Position numbers and translations under genes: made by a program. Shown in pieces: positions 1 through 12,533 of a stretch of 64,000 nucleotides of DNA. The DNA comes from Lepidurus packardi (Eukaryota > Arthropoda > Branchiopoda > Notostraca > Triopsidae), in assembly GCA_023053545.1 (NCBI GenBank), contig JAKZAN010000121.1, positions 21,385 through 85,384 on the forward strand, written 5' to 3'. Each line of letters begins with the position of its first letter. Positions within the stretch are counted from its first letter, which is position 1. Under the pieces are notes generated by a model, which ran no database searches, was not told where the DNA came from, and was given only the letters and a program-made list of their open reading frames with translations.

Positions 1-40
1 AATTAATACCTTACGGACTGAATTAAATCCTTACGGACTG

Positions 41-880
41 AATTAATTCCTTAAGGACTTAATTAATTCCTTACGGACTGAATAAATTCTTTAGGAATGA
101 TTGAATTCCATTCTTACTGAATTAATTCCTTACGGACTGAATTAATTCCTTACGTACTGAAGTTATTAGTTACGGATTGAATTAATTCCTTACGGACTGA
201 ATTAATTCCTTACGTACTGAAGTTATTAGTTACGGATTGAATTAATTCCTTACGGACTGAATTAATTCCTTACGGACTGAATTAATACCTTACGGACTGA
301 ATTAAATCCTTACGGACTGAATTAATGCCTTACGGACTTAATTAATTCCTTACGGACTTAATTAATTCCTTACGGACTATATTAATTCCTTACGGACTGA
401 ATTAATTCATTACGGACTGAATTAATTCCTTACGGACTGAATTAATTCCTTACGGACTGAATCAATTCCTTACGGACTGAATTAATTCCTTACGGACTGA
501 ATTAATTCCTTACGGACTGAATCATTTCCTTACGGACTGAATTAATTCTTTAGGATTGATTGAATTCCTTTCTTACTGAATTAATTTAATACGGACGGAA
601 TTAATTCTTTACGGTCTGAATTAATTCCGTACGGATTTAATTAATTCCTTACGGACTTAATTAATTCCTTACGTACTTAATTAATTCTTTACGGTCTGAA
701 TTAATTCCGTACGGATTTAATTAATTCCTTACGGACTGAAATAATTCCTTACGGACTGAATTAATTCCTTACGGACTGAATCAATTCCTTACAGACTGAA
801 TTAATTCCTTACGGACTGAATTAATTCCTTACGGACTGAATCATTTCCTTATGGACTGAATTAATTCTTTAGGATTGATT
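41..880. repeat. Domain A block matching 3,987-4,745
   Basis: The block starts at a unit with TTAAGGACTT, runs through the AATAAATTC punctuation (93), the GAAGTTATTAG unit, the TATATTAATT unit and a unit with AATTTAATACGG (579), and ends near a punctuation dimer at 871. The same order recurs from 3,987, with the AATTTAATACGG unit at 4,445. The offset is 3,946 bp at the start and 3,866 bp later. The 80-bp change is explained by the extra 60-bp trimer at 181-240 and one missing unit near 4,220. The pair brackets the three ~0.9-kb HOR copies. Confidence 0.8.
120..239. repeat. Exact 60-bp trimer duplication
   Basis: Bases 121-180 and 181-240 are identical. The trimer is a canonical unit, a unit ending TTACGTACTG, and the aberrant unit with AAGTTATTAGTTACGGATTG. 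Related HOR copies at about 2,190 and 3,170 carry this trimer once, so the second copy here is a local gain of three units. Confidence 0.9.
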
Positions 881-2110
881 GAATTCCATTCTTACTGAAT
901 TAATTCCTTACGGACTGAACTATTTCCTTACGGACTGAATTAATTCTTTAGGATTGATTGAATTCCAATCTTACTGAAATAATTCCTTACGGACTGAATT
1001 AATTCCTTACGGACTGAATCAATTCCTTACGGACTGAATTAATACCTTACGGACTGAATTAAATCCTTACGGACTTAATTAATTACTTACGGACTGAATT
1101 AATTCCTTACGGATTTAATTAATTCCTTACGGACTGAAATAATTCCTTACGGACTGAATTAATTCCCTACGGACTGAATCAATTCCTTACGGACTGAATT
1201 AATTCCTTACGGACTGAATTATTTCCTTACGGACTGAATTAATTCTTTAGGATTGATTGAATTACATTCTTACTGAATTAATTCCTTACGGACTGAACTA
1301 TTTCCTTACGGACTGAATTAATTCTTTAGGATTGATTGAATTCCATTCTTACTGAATTAATTCCTTACGGACTGAATCAATTCCTTACGGACTGAATCAT
1401 TTCCTTACGGACTGAATTAATTCTTTAGGATTGATTGAATTCCTTTCTTACTGAATTAATTTCATACGTACGGAATTAATTCTTTACGGACTTAATTAAT
1501 TCCTTACGGACTTAATTAATTCCTTACGGACTGAATTAATTCTTTAGGATTGATTGAATTCCATTCTTACTGAATTAATTCCTTACGGACTGAATTAATT
1601 CTTTAGGATTGATTGAATTCCATTCTTACTGAATTAATTCCTTACGGACTGAATTATTTCCTTACGGACTGAATTAATTCTTTAGGATTGATTGAATTCC
1701 ATTCTTACTGAAATAATTCTTTACTGACTGAATTAATTCCTTACGGACTGAATCAATTCCTTACGGACTGAATTAATTCCTTACGGACTGAATTATATCC
1801 TTACGGACTGAATTAATACCTTACGGACTGAATTAAATCCTTACGGACTGAATTCATTCCTTACGGACTTAATTTATTCCTTACGGACTATATTAATTCC
1901 TTACGGACTGAATTAATTCTTTACGGACTGAATTAATTCCTTACGGACTGAATTAATTCCTTACAGACTGAATTAATTCCTTACGGACGGAATTAATTCT
2001 TTACGGACTTAATTAATTCCTTACGGACTTAATGAATTCCTTACGTACTTAATTAATTCTTTACGGTCTGAATTAATACCTTACGGACTGAATTAAATCC
2101 TTACGGACTG

Positions 2111-3088
2111 AATTAATTCCTTAAGGACTTAATTAATTCCTTACGGACTGAATAAATTCTTTAGGATTGATTGAATTCCATTCTTACTGAATTAATTCCT
2201 TACGGACTGAATTAATTCCTTACGGACTGAAGTTATTAGTTACGGATTGAATTAATTCCTTACGGACTGAATTAATTCCTTACGGACTGAATTAATACCT
2301 TACGGACTGAATTAAATCCTTACGGACTGAATTAATTCCTTACGGACTTAATTAATTCCTTACGGACTTAATTAATTCCTTACGGACTATATTAATTCCT
2401 TACGGACTGAATTAATTCATTACGGACTGAATTAATTCCTTACGGACTGAATTAATTCCTTACGGACTGAATCAATTCCTTACGGACTGAATTAATTCCT
2501 TACGGACTGAATTAATTCCTTACGGACTGAATCATTTCCTTACGGACTGAATTAATTCTTTAGGATTGATTGAATTCCATTCTTACTGAAATAATTCCTT
2601 ACGGACTGAATTAATTCCTTACGGACTGAATCAATTCCTTACGGACTGAATTAATTCCTTACGGACTGAATTATATCCTTACGGACTGAATTAATACCTT
2701 ACGGACTGAATTAAATCCTTACGGACTGAATTCATTCCTTACGGACTTAATTTATTCCTTACGGACTATATTAATTCCTTACGGACTGAATTAATTCTTT
2801 ACGGACTGAATTAATTCCTTACGGACTGAATTAATTCCTTACGGACTGAATTAATTCCTTACGGACGGAATTAATTCTTTACGGACTTAATTAATTCTTT
2901 ACGGACTTAATTAATTCCTTACGGACTGAATTAATTCCTTACGGACTGAATTAATTCCTTACGGACGGAATTAATTCTTTACGGACTTAATTAATTCCTT
3001 ACGGACTTAATGAATTCCTTACGTACTTAATTAATTCTTTACGGTCTGAATTAATACCTTACGGACTGAATTAAATCCTTACGGACTG
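2111..3088. repeat. ~0.9-kb HOR, copy 1 (978 bp)
   Basis: This HOR copy is anchored on the TTAAGGACTT unit at 2,111. It contains, in order, the AATAAATTC punctuation dimer, GAAGTTATTAG unit, AATTAATACC and AATTAAATCC units, TATATTAATT unit, AATCAATTCC and AATCATTTCC units, a second punctuation dimer ending CCATTCTTACTG, and an AATTCATT/TTTATT pair. It is 80 bp (four units) longer than the next copy because the segment around 2,880-2,990 with GGACGG and TTCTTTACGGACTT units is partly repeated. Confidence 0.85.
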
Positions 3089-3986
3089 AATTAATTCCTT
3101 AAGGACTTAATTAATTCCTTACGGACTGAATAAATTCTTTAGGATTGATTGAATTCCATTCTTACTGAATTAATTCCTTACGGACTGAATTAATTCCTTA
3201 CGGACTGAAGTTATTAGTTACGGATTGAATTAATTCCTTACGGACTGAATTAATTCCTTACGGACTGAATTAATACCTTACGGACTGAATTAAATCCTTA
3301 CGGACTGAATTAATTCCTTACGGACTTAATTAATTCCTTACGGACTTAATTAATTCCTTACGGACTATATTAATTCCTTACGGACTGAATTAATTCATTA
3401 CGGACTGAATTAATTCCTTACGGACTGAATTAATTCCTTACGGACTGAATCAATTCCTTACGGACTGAATTAATTCCTTACGGACTGAATTAATTCCTTA
3501 CGGACTGAATCATTTCCTTACGGACTGAATTAATTCTTTAGGATTGATTGAATTCCATTCTTACTGAAATAATTCCTTACGGACTGAATTAATTCCTTAC
3601 GGACTGAATCAATTCCTTACGGACTGAATTAATTCCTTACGGACTGAATTATATCCTTACGGACTGAATTAATACCTTACGGACTGAATTAAATCCTTAC
3701 GGACTGAATTCATTCCTTACGGACTTAATTTATTCCTTACGGACTATATTAATTCCTTACGGACTGAATTAATTCTTTACGGACTGAATTAATTCCTTAC
3801 GGACTGAATTAATTCCTTACGGACTGAATTAATTCCTTACGGACGGAATTAATTCTTTACGGACTTAATTAATTCTTTACGGACTTAATTAATTCCTTAC
3901 GGACTTAATGAATTCCTTACGTACTTAATTAATTCTTTACGGTCTGAATTAATACCTTACGGACTGAATTAAATCCTTACGGACTG
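3089..3986. repeat. ~0.9-kb HOR, copy 2 (898 bp)
   Basis: This is the direct tandem neighbour of the previous HOR copy, with the same variant units in the same order. It lacks the four-unit expansion found near 2,880-2,990. The next TTAAGGACTT anchor is at 3,987, giving an exact period of 898 bp (45 units minus two 19-bp punctuation units). Confidence 0.85.
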
Positions 3987-4745
3987 AATTAATTCCTTAA
4001 GGACTTAATTAATTCCTTACGGACTGAATAAATTCTTTAGGATTGATTGAATTCCATTCTTACTGAATTAATTCCTTACGGACTGAATTAATTCCTTACG
4101 TAGTGAAGTTATTAGTTACGGATTGAATTAATTCCTTACGGACTGAATTAATTCCTTACGGACTGAATTAATACCTTACGGACTGAATTAAATCCTTACG
4201 GACTGAATTAATTCCTTACGGACTTAATTAATTCCTTACGGACTATATTAATTCCTTACGGACTGAATTAATTCATTACGGACTGAATTAATTCCTTACG
4301 GACTGAATTAATTCCTTACGGACTGAATCTATTCCTTACGGACTGAATTTATTCCTTACGGACTGAATTAATTCCTTACGGACTGAATCATTTCCTTACG
4401 GACTGAATTAATTCTTTAGGATTGATTGAATTCCTTTCTTACTGAATTAATTTAATACGGACGGAATTAATTCTTTACGGTCTGAATTAATTCAGTACGG
4501 ATTTAATTAATTCCTTACGGACTTAATTAATTCCTTACGTACTTAATTAATTCTTTACGGTCTGAATTAATTCCGTACGGATTTAATTAATTCCTACGGA
4601 CTGAAATAATTCCTTACGGACTGAATTAATTCCTTACGGACTGAATCAATTCCTTACAGACTGAATTAATTCCTTACGGACTGAATTAATTCCTTACGGA
4701 CTGAATCATTTCCTTACGGACTGAATTAATTCTTTAGGATTGATT
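3987..4745. repeat. ~0.9-kb HOR, copy 3, hybrid with block 41-880
   Basis: This copy begins like the two preceding HORs. After the AATCATTTCC unit it carries a punctuation dimer ending CCTTTCTTACTG and the AATTTAATACGG unit, as at 41-880, instead of the CCATTCTTACTG version. One GGACTT unit is missing near 4,220, and a 19-bp unit (TTCCTACGG) sits near 4,591. It therefore looks like a recombinant between two HOR types. Confidence 0.75.
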
Positions 4746-6080
4746 GAATTCCTTTCTTACTGAATTAATTTCATACGGACGGAATTAATTCTTTACGGAC
4801 TTAATTAATTCCTTACGGACTTAATTAATTCCTTACGTACTTAATTAATTCTTTACGGTCTGAATTAATTCCTTACGGACTGAATTATTTCCTTACGGAC
4901 TGAATTAATTCTTTAGGATTGATTGAATTCCTTTCTTAATAAATTAATTCCTTACGGACTGAATTAATTCCTTAATTAATTCCTTACGGACTGAATTAAT
5001 TTCATACGGACTGAATTAATTCATTACGGACTTAATTAATCGATTTCGGACTGAATTAATTCCTTACGTACTGAACTTATTCCTTACGGACTGAATTAAT
5101 TCCTTACGGACTGAATTAATTCCTTACGGACTGAATTAATTCCTTACGGACTGAATTAATACCTTACGGACTGAATTAAATCCTTACGGACTGAATTAAT
5201 TCCTTACGGACTTAGTTAATTCCTTACGGACTGAAATAATTCCTTACTGACTGAAATAATTCCTTACTGACTGAATTAATTCCTTACGGACTGAACTAAT
5301 TCCTTACGGACTGAATTAATTCCTTACGGACTTAATTAATTCCTTACGGACTGAATTAATTCCTTACGGACTGAATTAATTCTTCACGATTGATTGAATT
5401 CCGTTCTTACTGAATTAATTCCTTACGGACTGAATTATTTCCTTACGGACTGAATTAATTCTTTAGGATTGATTGAATTCCATTCTTACTGAAATAATTC
5501 CTTACGGAATGAATTAATTCCTTACGGACTGAATTAATTCCTTACGGACTGAATTAATACCTTACGGACTGAATTAAATCCATACGGACTGAATTAATTC
5601 CTTACGGACTTAATTAATTACTTACGGACTGAATTAATTCCTTACGGATTTAATTAATTCCTTACGGACTGAAATAATTCCTTACGGACTGAATTAATTC
5701 CCTACGGACTGAATCAATTCCTTACGGACTGAATTAATTCCTTACGGACTGAATTATTTCCTTACGGACTGAATTAATTCTTTAGGATTGATTGAATTAC
5801 ATTCTTACTGAATTAATTCCTTACGGACTGAAATAATTCCTTACGGACTGAATTAATTCCCTACGGACTGAATCAATTCCTTACGGACTGAATCAATTCC
5901 TTACGGACTGAATCATTTCCTTACGGACTGAATTAATTCTTTAGGATTGATTGAATTCCTTTCTTACTGAATTAATTTCATACGTACGGAATTAATTCTT
6001 TACGGACTTAATTATTTCCTTAAGGACTTAGTTAATTCCTTACGTACTTAATTAATTCTTTACGGTCTGAATTAATTCCT
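4610..6080. repeat. Segmental duplication, copy matching 6,812-8,300
   Basis: Diagnostic variants repeat at an offset of 2,202 bp: the 12-bp truncated unit (4,962 and 7,164), CGATTTCGG (5,041 and 7,243) and CTTCACG (5,382 and 7,584). The offset becomes 2,221 bp at the TAAGGACTTAGTT unit (6,021 and 8,242), showing about one extra unit in the second copy. The copies also differ around 5,060-5,090, where this one has GAACTTATTCC. Confidence 0.8.
4962..4973. repeat. 12-bp truncated unit, first of four
   Basis: The unit reads AATTAATTCCTT and then restarts at AATTAATT, so eight bases (ACGGACTG) are missing. The same truncation recurs at 7,164 (AATTAGTTCCTT), 8,410 (AATTAATTACTT) and 9,836 (AATTAATTCCTT). 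Each is followed about 80 bp later by the CGATTTCGG unit, so a single deletion was copied with its HOR block. Confidence 0.9.
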
Positions 6081-7333
6081 TACGGACTGAATTAATTCTT
6101 TAGGATTGATTGAATTCCATTCTTACTGAATTAATTCCTTACGGACTGAATTAATTCCTTACGTACTGAAGTTATTAGTTACGGATTGAAATAATTCCTT
6201 ACGGACTGAATTAATTTCTTACGGACTGAATTAATACCTTACGGACTGAATTAAATCCTTACGGACTGAATTAATTCCTTACGGACTTAATTAATTCCTT
6301 ACGGACTGAATAAATTCTTTAGGATTGATTGAATTCCATTCTTACTGAATTAATTCCTTACGGACTGAATTAATTCCTTACGTACTGAAGTTATTAGTTA
6401 CGGATTGAATTAATTCCTTACGGACTGAATTAATTCCTTACGGACTGAATTAATACCTTACGGACTGAATTAAATCCTTACGGACTGAATTAATTCCTTA
6501 CGGACTTAATTAATTCCTTACGGACTTAATTAATTCCTTACGGACTATATTAATTCCTTACGGACTGAATTAATTCATTACGGACTGAATTAATTCCTTA
6601 CGGACTGAATCAATTCCTTACAGACTGAATTAATTCCTTACGGACTGAATTAATTCCTTACGGACTGAATCATTTCCTTACGGACTGAATTAATTCTTTA
6701 GGATTGATTGAATTCCATTCTTACTGAATTAATTCCTTACGGACTGAACTATTTCCTTACGGACTGAATTAATTCTTTAGGATTGATTGAATTCCAATCT
6801 TACTGAAATTATTCCTTACGGACTGAATTAATTCCTTACGGACTGAATCAATTCCTTACGGACTGAATTAATTCCTTACGGACTGAATTAATTCCTTACG
6901 GACTGAATCATTTCCTTACGGACTGAATTAATTCTTTAGGATTGATTGAATTCCTTTCTTACTGAATTAATTTCATACGGACGGAATTAATTCTTTACGG
7001 ACTTAATTAATTACTTACGGACTTAATTAATTCCTTACGTACTTAACTAATTCTTTACGGTCTGAATTAATTCCTTACGGACTGAATTATTTCCTTACGG
7101 ACTGAATTAATTCTTTAGGATTGATTGAATTCCTTTCTTAATGAATTAATTCCTTACGGACTGAATTAGTTCCTTAATTAATTCCTTACGGACTGAATTA
7201 ATTTCATACGGACTGAATTAATTCATTACGGACTTAATTACTCGATTTCGGACTGAATTAATTCCTTACGGACTGAATTAATTCCTTACGTACTGAAGTT
7301 ATTCCTTACGGACTGAATCAATTCCTTACGGAC
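6071..7333. repeat. 1.26-kb segmental duplication, copy 1
   Basis: This segment is repeated at 8,743-10,005 with a constant offset of 2,672 bp. Checked anchors are the AAATAATTCC/TTTCTTACGG pair (6,189 and 8,861), the 12-bp truncated unit (7,164 and 9,836) and CGATTTCGG (7,243 and 9,915). Differences seen are single bases: AATTAGTT against AATTAATT in the truncated unit, ACTCGATT against AATCGATT, and TTTCCTTACGG against TTTCCCTACGG. Outside these limits the variant order stops matching. Confidence 0.85.
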
Positions 7334-8742
7334 TGAATTAATTCCTTACGTACTGAATTAATACCTTACGGACTGAATTAATTCCTTACGGACTGAGTTA
7401 ATTCCTTACGGACTGAAATAATTCCTTACGGACTGAAATAATTCCTTACTGACTGAAATAATTCCTTACTGACTGAATTAATTCCTTACGGACTGAACTA
7501 ATTCCTTACGGACTGAATTAATTCCTTACGGACTTAATTAATTCCTTACGGACTGAATTAATTCCTTACGGACTGAATTAATTCTTCACGATTGATTGAA
7601 TTCCGTTCTTACTGAATTAATTCCTTACGGACTGAATTATTTCCTTACGGACTGAATTAATTCTTTAGGATTGATTGAATTCCATTCTTACTGAAATAAT
7701 TCCTTACGGAATGAATTAATTCCTTACGGACTGAATTAATTCCTTACGGACTGAATTAATACCTTACGGACTGAATTAAATCCTTACGGACTGAATTAAT
7801 TCCTTACGGACTTAATTAATTACTTACGGACTGAATTAATTCCTTACGGATTTAATTAATTCCTTACGGACTGAAATAATTCCTTACGGACTGAATTAAT
7901 TCCCTACGGACTGAATCAATTCCTTACGGACTGAATTAATTCCTTACGGACTGAATTATTTCCTTACGGACTGAATTAATTCTTTAGGATTGATTGAATT
8001 ACATTCTTACTGAATTAATTCCTTACGGACTGAACTATTTCCTTACGGACTGAATTAATTCTTTAGGATTGATTGAATTCCATTCTTACTGAATTAATTC
8101 CTTACGGACTGAATCAATTCCTTACGGACTGAATCATTTCCTTACGGACTGAATTAATTCTTTAGGATTGATTGAATTCCTTTCTTACTGAATTAATTTC
8201 ATACGTACGGAATTAATTCTTTACGGACTTAATTATTTCCTTAAGGACTTAGTTAATTCCTTACGTACTTAATTAATTCTTTACGGTCTGAATTAATTCC
8301 TTACGGACTGAATTATTTCCTTACGGACTGAATTAATTCTTTAGGATTGATTGAATTCCTTTCTTAATGAATTAATTCCTTACGGACTGAATTAATTCCT
8401 TACGGACTGAATTAATTACTTAATTAATTCCTTACGGACTGAATTAATTTCATACGGACTGAATTAATTCATTACGGACTTAATTAATCGATTTCGGACT
8501 GAATTAATTCATTATGGACTTAACTAATTCCGTAAGGAATGAATTAATTAATTACGGACTGAGTTAATTCCTTACGGACTGAAATAATTCCTTACTGACT
8601 GAAATAATTCCTTACTGACTGAATTAATTCCTTACGGACTGAATTAATTCCTTACGGACTGAATTAATTCCTTACGGACTGAATTAATTCCTTACGGACT
8701 GAATCAATTCCTTACGGACTGAATTAATTCCTTACGGACTGA

Positions 8743-10005
8743 ATTAATTCCTTACGGACTGAATTAATTCTTTAGGATTGATTGAATTCCATTCTTACTG
8801 AATTAATTCCTTACGGACTGAATTAATTCCTTACGTACTGAAGTTATTAGTTACGGATTGAAATAATTCCTTACGGACTGAATTAATTTCTTACGGACTG
8901 AATTAATACCTTACGGACTGAATTAAATCCTTACGGACTGAATTAATTCCTTACGGACTTAATTAATTCCTTACGGACTGAATAAATTCTTTAGGATTGA
9001 TTGAATTCCATTCTTACTGAATTAATTCCTTACGGACTGAATTAATTCCTTACGTACTGAAGTTATTAGTTACGGATTGAATTAATTCCTTACGGACTGA
9101 ATTAATTCCTTACGGACTGAATTAATACCTTACGGACTGAATTAAATCCTTACGGACTGAATTAATTCCTTACGGACTTAATTAATTCCTTACGGACTTA
9201 ATTAATTCCTTACGGACTATATTAATTCCTTACGGACTGAATTAATTCATTACGGACTGAATTAATTCCTTACGGACTGAATCAATTCCTTACAGACTGA
9301 ATTAATTCCTTACGGACTGAATTAATTCCTTACGGACTGAATCATTTCCTTACGGACTGAATTAATTCTTTAGGATTGATTGAATTCCATTCTTACTGAA
9401 TTAATTCCTTACGGACTGAACTATTTCCTTACGGACTGAATTAATTCTTTAGGATTGATTGAATTCCAATCTTACTGAAATTATTCCTTACGGACTGAAT
9501 TAATTCCTTACGGACTGAATCAATTCCTTACGGACTGAATTAATTCCTTACGGACTGAATTAATTCCTTACGGACTGAATCATTTCCCTACGGACTGAAT
9601 TAATTCTTTAGGATTGATTGAATTCCTTTCTTACTGAATTAATTTCATACGGACGGAATTAATTCTTTACGGACTTAATTAATTACTTACGGACTTAATT
9701 AATTCCTTACGTACTTAACTAATTCTTTACGGTCTGAATTAATTCCTTACGGACTGAATTATTTCCTTACGGACTGAATTAATTCTTTAGGATTGATTGA
9801 ATTCCTTTCTTAATGAATTAATTCCTTACGGACTGAATTAATTCCTTAATTAATTCCTTACGGACTGAATTAATTTCATACGGACTGAATTAATTCATTA
9901 CGGACTTAATTAATCGATTTCGGACTGAATTAATTCCTTACGGACTGAATTAATTCCTTACGTACTGAAGTTATTCCTTACGGACTGAATCAATTCCTTA
10001 CGGAC
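8743..10005. repeat. 1.26-kb segmental duplication, copy 2
   Basis: This is the second copy of the 6,071-7,333 segment. It is flanked on the left by canonical units (8,620-8,760), which replace the GGTCTG unit that precedes copy 1. On the right, GGACTT units replace the TACGTACTG unit that follows copy 1. Both edges are abrupt and fall inside otherwise ordinary 20-bp units, as expected for exchange between near-identical repeats. Confidence 0.85.
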
Positions 10006-11400
10006 TTAATTAATTCCTTACGGACTTAATTAATTCCTTACGGACTGAATTAATTCCTTACGGACTGAATTAATTCTTCACGATTGATTGAATTCCGTTC
10101 TTACTGATTTAATTCCTTACGGACTGAATTATTTCCTTACGGACTGAATTAATTCTTTAGGATTGATTGAATTCCATTCTTACTGAAGTTATTCCTTACG
10201 GACTGAATTAATTCCTTACGGACTGAATTAATACCTTACGGACTGAATTAAATCCTTACGGACTGAATTAATTCCTTACGGATTTAATTAATTCCTTACG
10301 GACTAAATTAATTCCTTACGGACTGAATTAATTCATTACGGACTGAATTAATTCCTTACGGACTTCATTAATTCCTTACGGACCTAATTAATTCCTTACG
10401 GACGGAATTAATTCTTTACGGACTTAATTAATTCCTTACGGACTTAGTTAATTCCTTACGGACTTAATTAATTCTTTACGGTCTGAATTAATTCCGTACG
10501 GATTTAATTAATTCCTTACGGACTTAATTAATTCCTTACTGACTGAATTAATTCCTTACGGACTGAACTAATTCCTTACGGACTGAATTAATTCCTTACG
10601 GACTTAATTAATTCCTTACGGACTTAATTAATTCCTTACAGACTGAATTAATTCCTTACGGACTGAATTAATTCTTCACGATTGATTGAATTCCGTTCTT
10701 ACTGATTTAATTCCTTACGGACTGAATTATTTCCTTACGGACTGAATAAATTCTTTAGGATTGATTGAATTCCATTCTTACTGAAATAATTCCTTACGGA
10801 ATGAATTAATTCCTTACGTACTGAATCAATTCCTTACGGACTGAATTAATTCCTTACGTACTGAAGTTATTCCTTACGGATTGAATTAATTCCTTACGGA
10901 CTGAATTAATTCCTTACGGACTGAATTAATACCTTACGGACTGAATTAAATCCTTACGGACTGAATTAATTCCTTACGGACTTAATTAATTCTTTACGGA
11001 CTGAATTAATTCCTTACGGATTTAATTAATTCCTTACGGACTGAAATAATTCCTTACGGACTGAATTAATTCCCTACGGACTGAATCAATTCCTTACGGA
11101 CTGAATTAATTCCTTACGGACTGAATTATTTCCTTACGGACTGAATTAATTCTTTAGGATTGATTGAATTACATTCTTACTGAATTAATTCCTTACGGAC
11201 TGAACTATTTCCTTACGGACTCAATTAATTCTTTAGGATTGATTGAATTCCATTCTTACTGAATTAATTTCCTTACGGACTGAACTATTTCCTTACGGAC
11301 TGAATTAATTCCTTAGGATTGATTGAATTCCATTCTTACTGAAATAACTCCTTACGGACTGAATTAATTCCTTACGGACTGAATCAATTCCTTACGGACT
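10005..11400. repeat. Domain A distal mosaic
   Basis: This is a short-range mosaic of A-type blocks. The CTTCACG punctuation variant appears twice, 598 bp apart (10,076 and 10,674), each followed by CCGTTCTTACTGATTT. The last A-specific CCATTCTTACTG dimers are near 11,170-11,340. A 21-bp unit (AATTAATTTCC) occurs near 11,265. No single HOR period extends through the stretch. Confidence 0.65.
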
Positions 11401-12533
11401 GAATTAATTTTTTACGGACTTGATTAATTCCTTACGGACTTAATTAATTCCTTACGGACTGAATTAATTCTTTAGGATTGATTGAATTCCTTTCTTACTG
11501 AATTAATTCCTTACGGAATGAATTAATTCCTTACGGATTTAATTAATTCCTTACGGAATGAATTAATTCCTTACGGATTTAATTAATTCCTTACGGACTT
11601 AATTAATTCCTTACGGACTTAATTAATACTTTACGGACTGAATTAATTCCTTACGGACTGAACTAATTCCTTACGGACTTAATTAATTCCTTACGGACTT
11701 AATTAATTCCTTACGGACAGAACAAATTTCTTACGGACTTATTTAATTCCCTACGGACTTGATAAATTCCTTACGGACTTAATTAATTCCTTACGGACTT
11801 AATAAATTCCTTACGGACTGAACAAATTCCTTACGGACTTAATTAATTCCTTACGGACTTGATAAATTCCTTACGGACTGAATTAATTCTTTAGGATTGA
11901 TTGAATTCCTTTCTTACTGAATTAATTCCTTATGGACTGAATTAATTCCTTACGTCCTGATTTAATTCATTACAGACTGAATTAATTCCTTATGGACTGA
12001 ATTAATTCTTTACGAACTTAATTAATTCCTTACGGACTTAATTAATTCCTTGTGGACTTAAATAATTCCTTACGGACTGAAATAATTCCTTACGGACTGA
12101 ATTAATTCCTTACGGACTGAATTAATTCTTTACGGGCTGAAGTAATTCATTACGGACTTAATTAATTCCTTACGGACTGAATTAATTCTTTAGGATTGAT
12201 TGAATTCCTTTCTTACTGAATTAATTCCTTATGGACTGAATTAATTCCTTACGGATTTAATTAATTCCTTACGGACTTAATTAATTCGTTGCGGACTGAA
12301 TTAATTCCTTACGGACTGAATTAATTCCTTACGGACTGAATTAATTCTTTACGGACTGAATTAATTCATTACGGACTGAATTAATTCCTTACGGACTTTA
12401 TTAATTCCTTACGGACTGAACTAATTCCTTACGGACGGAATTAATTCCTTACGGACTGAATTAATTCCTTACGGAATGAATTAATTCATTACGGACTTAA
12501 TTAATTCCTTACGGACTGAATTAATTCTTTACT

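Larger units (their letters stand above)
1..11400. repeat. Satellite domain A (HOR subfamily A)
   Basis: This domain is defined by punctuation dimers ending CCATTCTTACTG (last seen near 11,330) or CCTTTCTTACTG, and by recurrent units with AATCAATTCC, AATTATTTCC, AATTAATACC followed by AATTAAATCC, TATATTAATTCC, GAAGTTATTAG and CGATTTCGG. Units ending GGACTG outnumber GGACTT. Punctuation is dense, from 59 bp to about 0.5 kb apart. The right edge is set at about 11,400, where an ACTCC-bearing A-type run gives way to a TTTTTTACGG unit and a GGACTTGATTAATTCC order that recur only in the next domain. The edge is good to one or two units. Confidence 0.8.
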
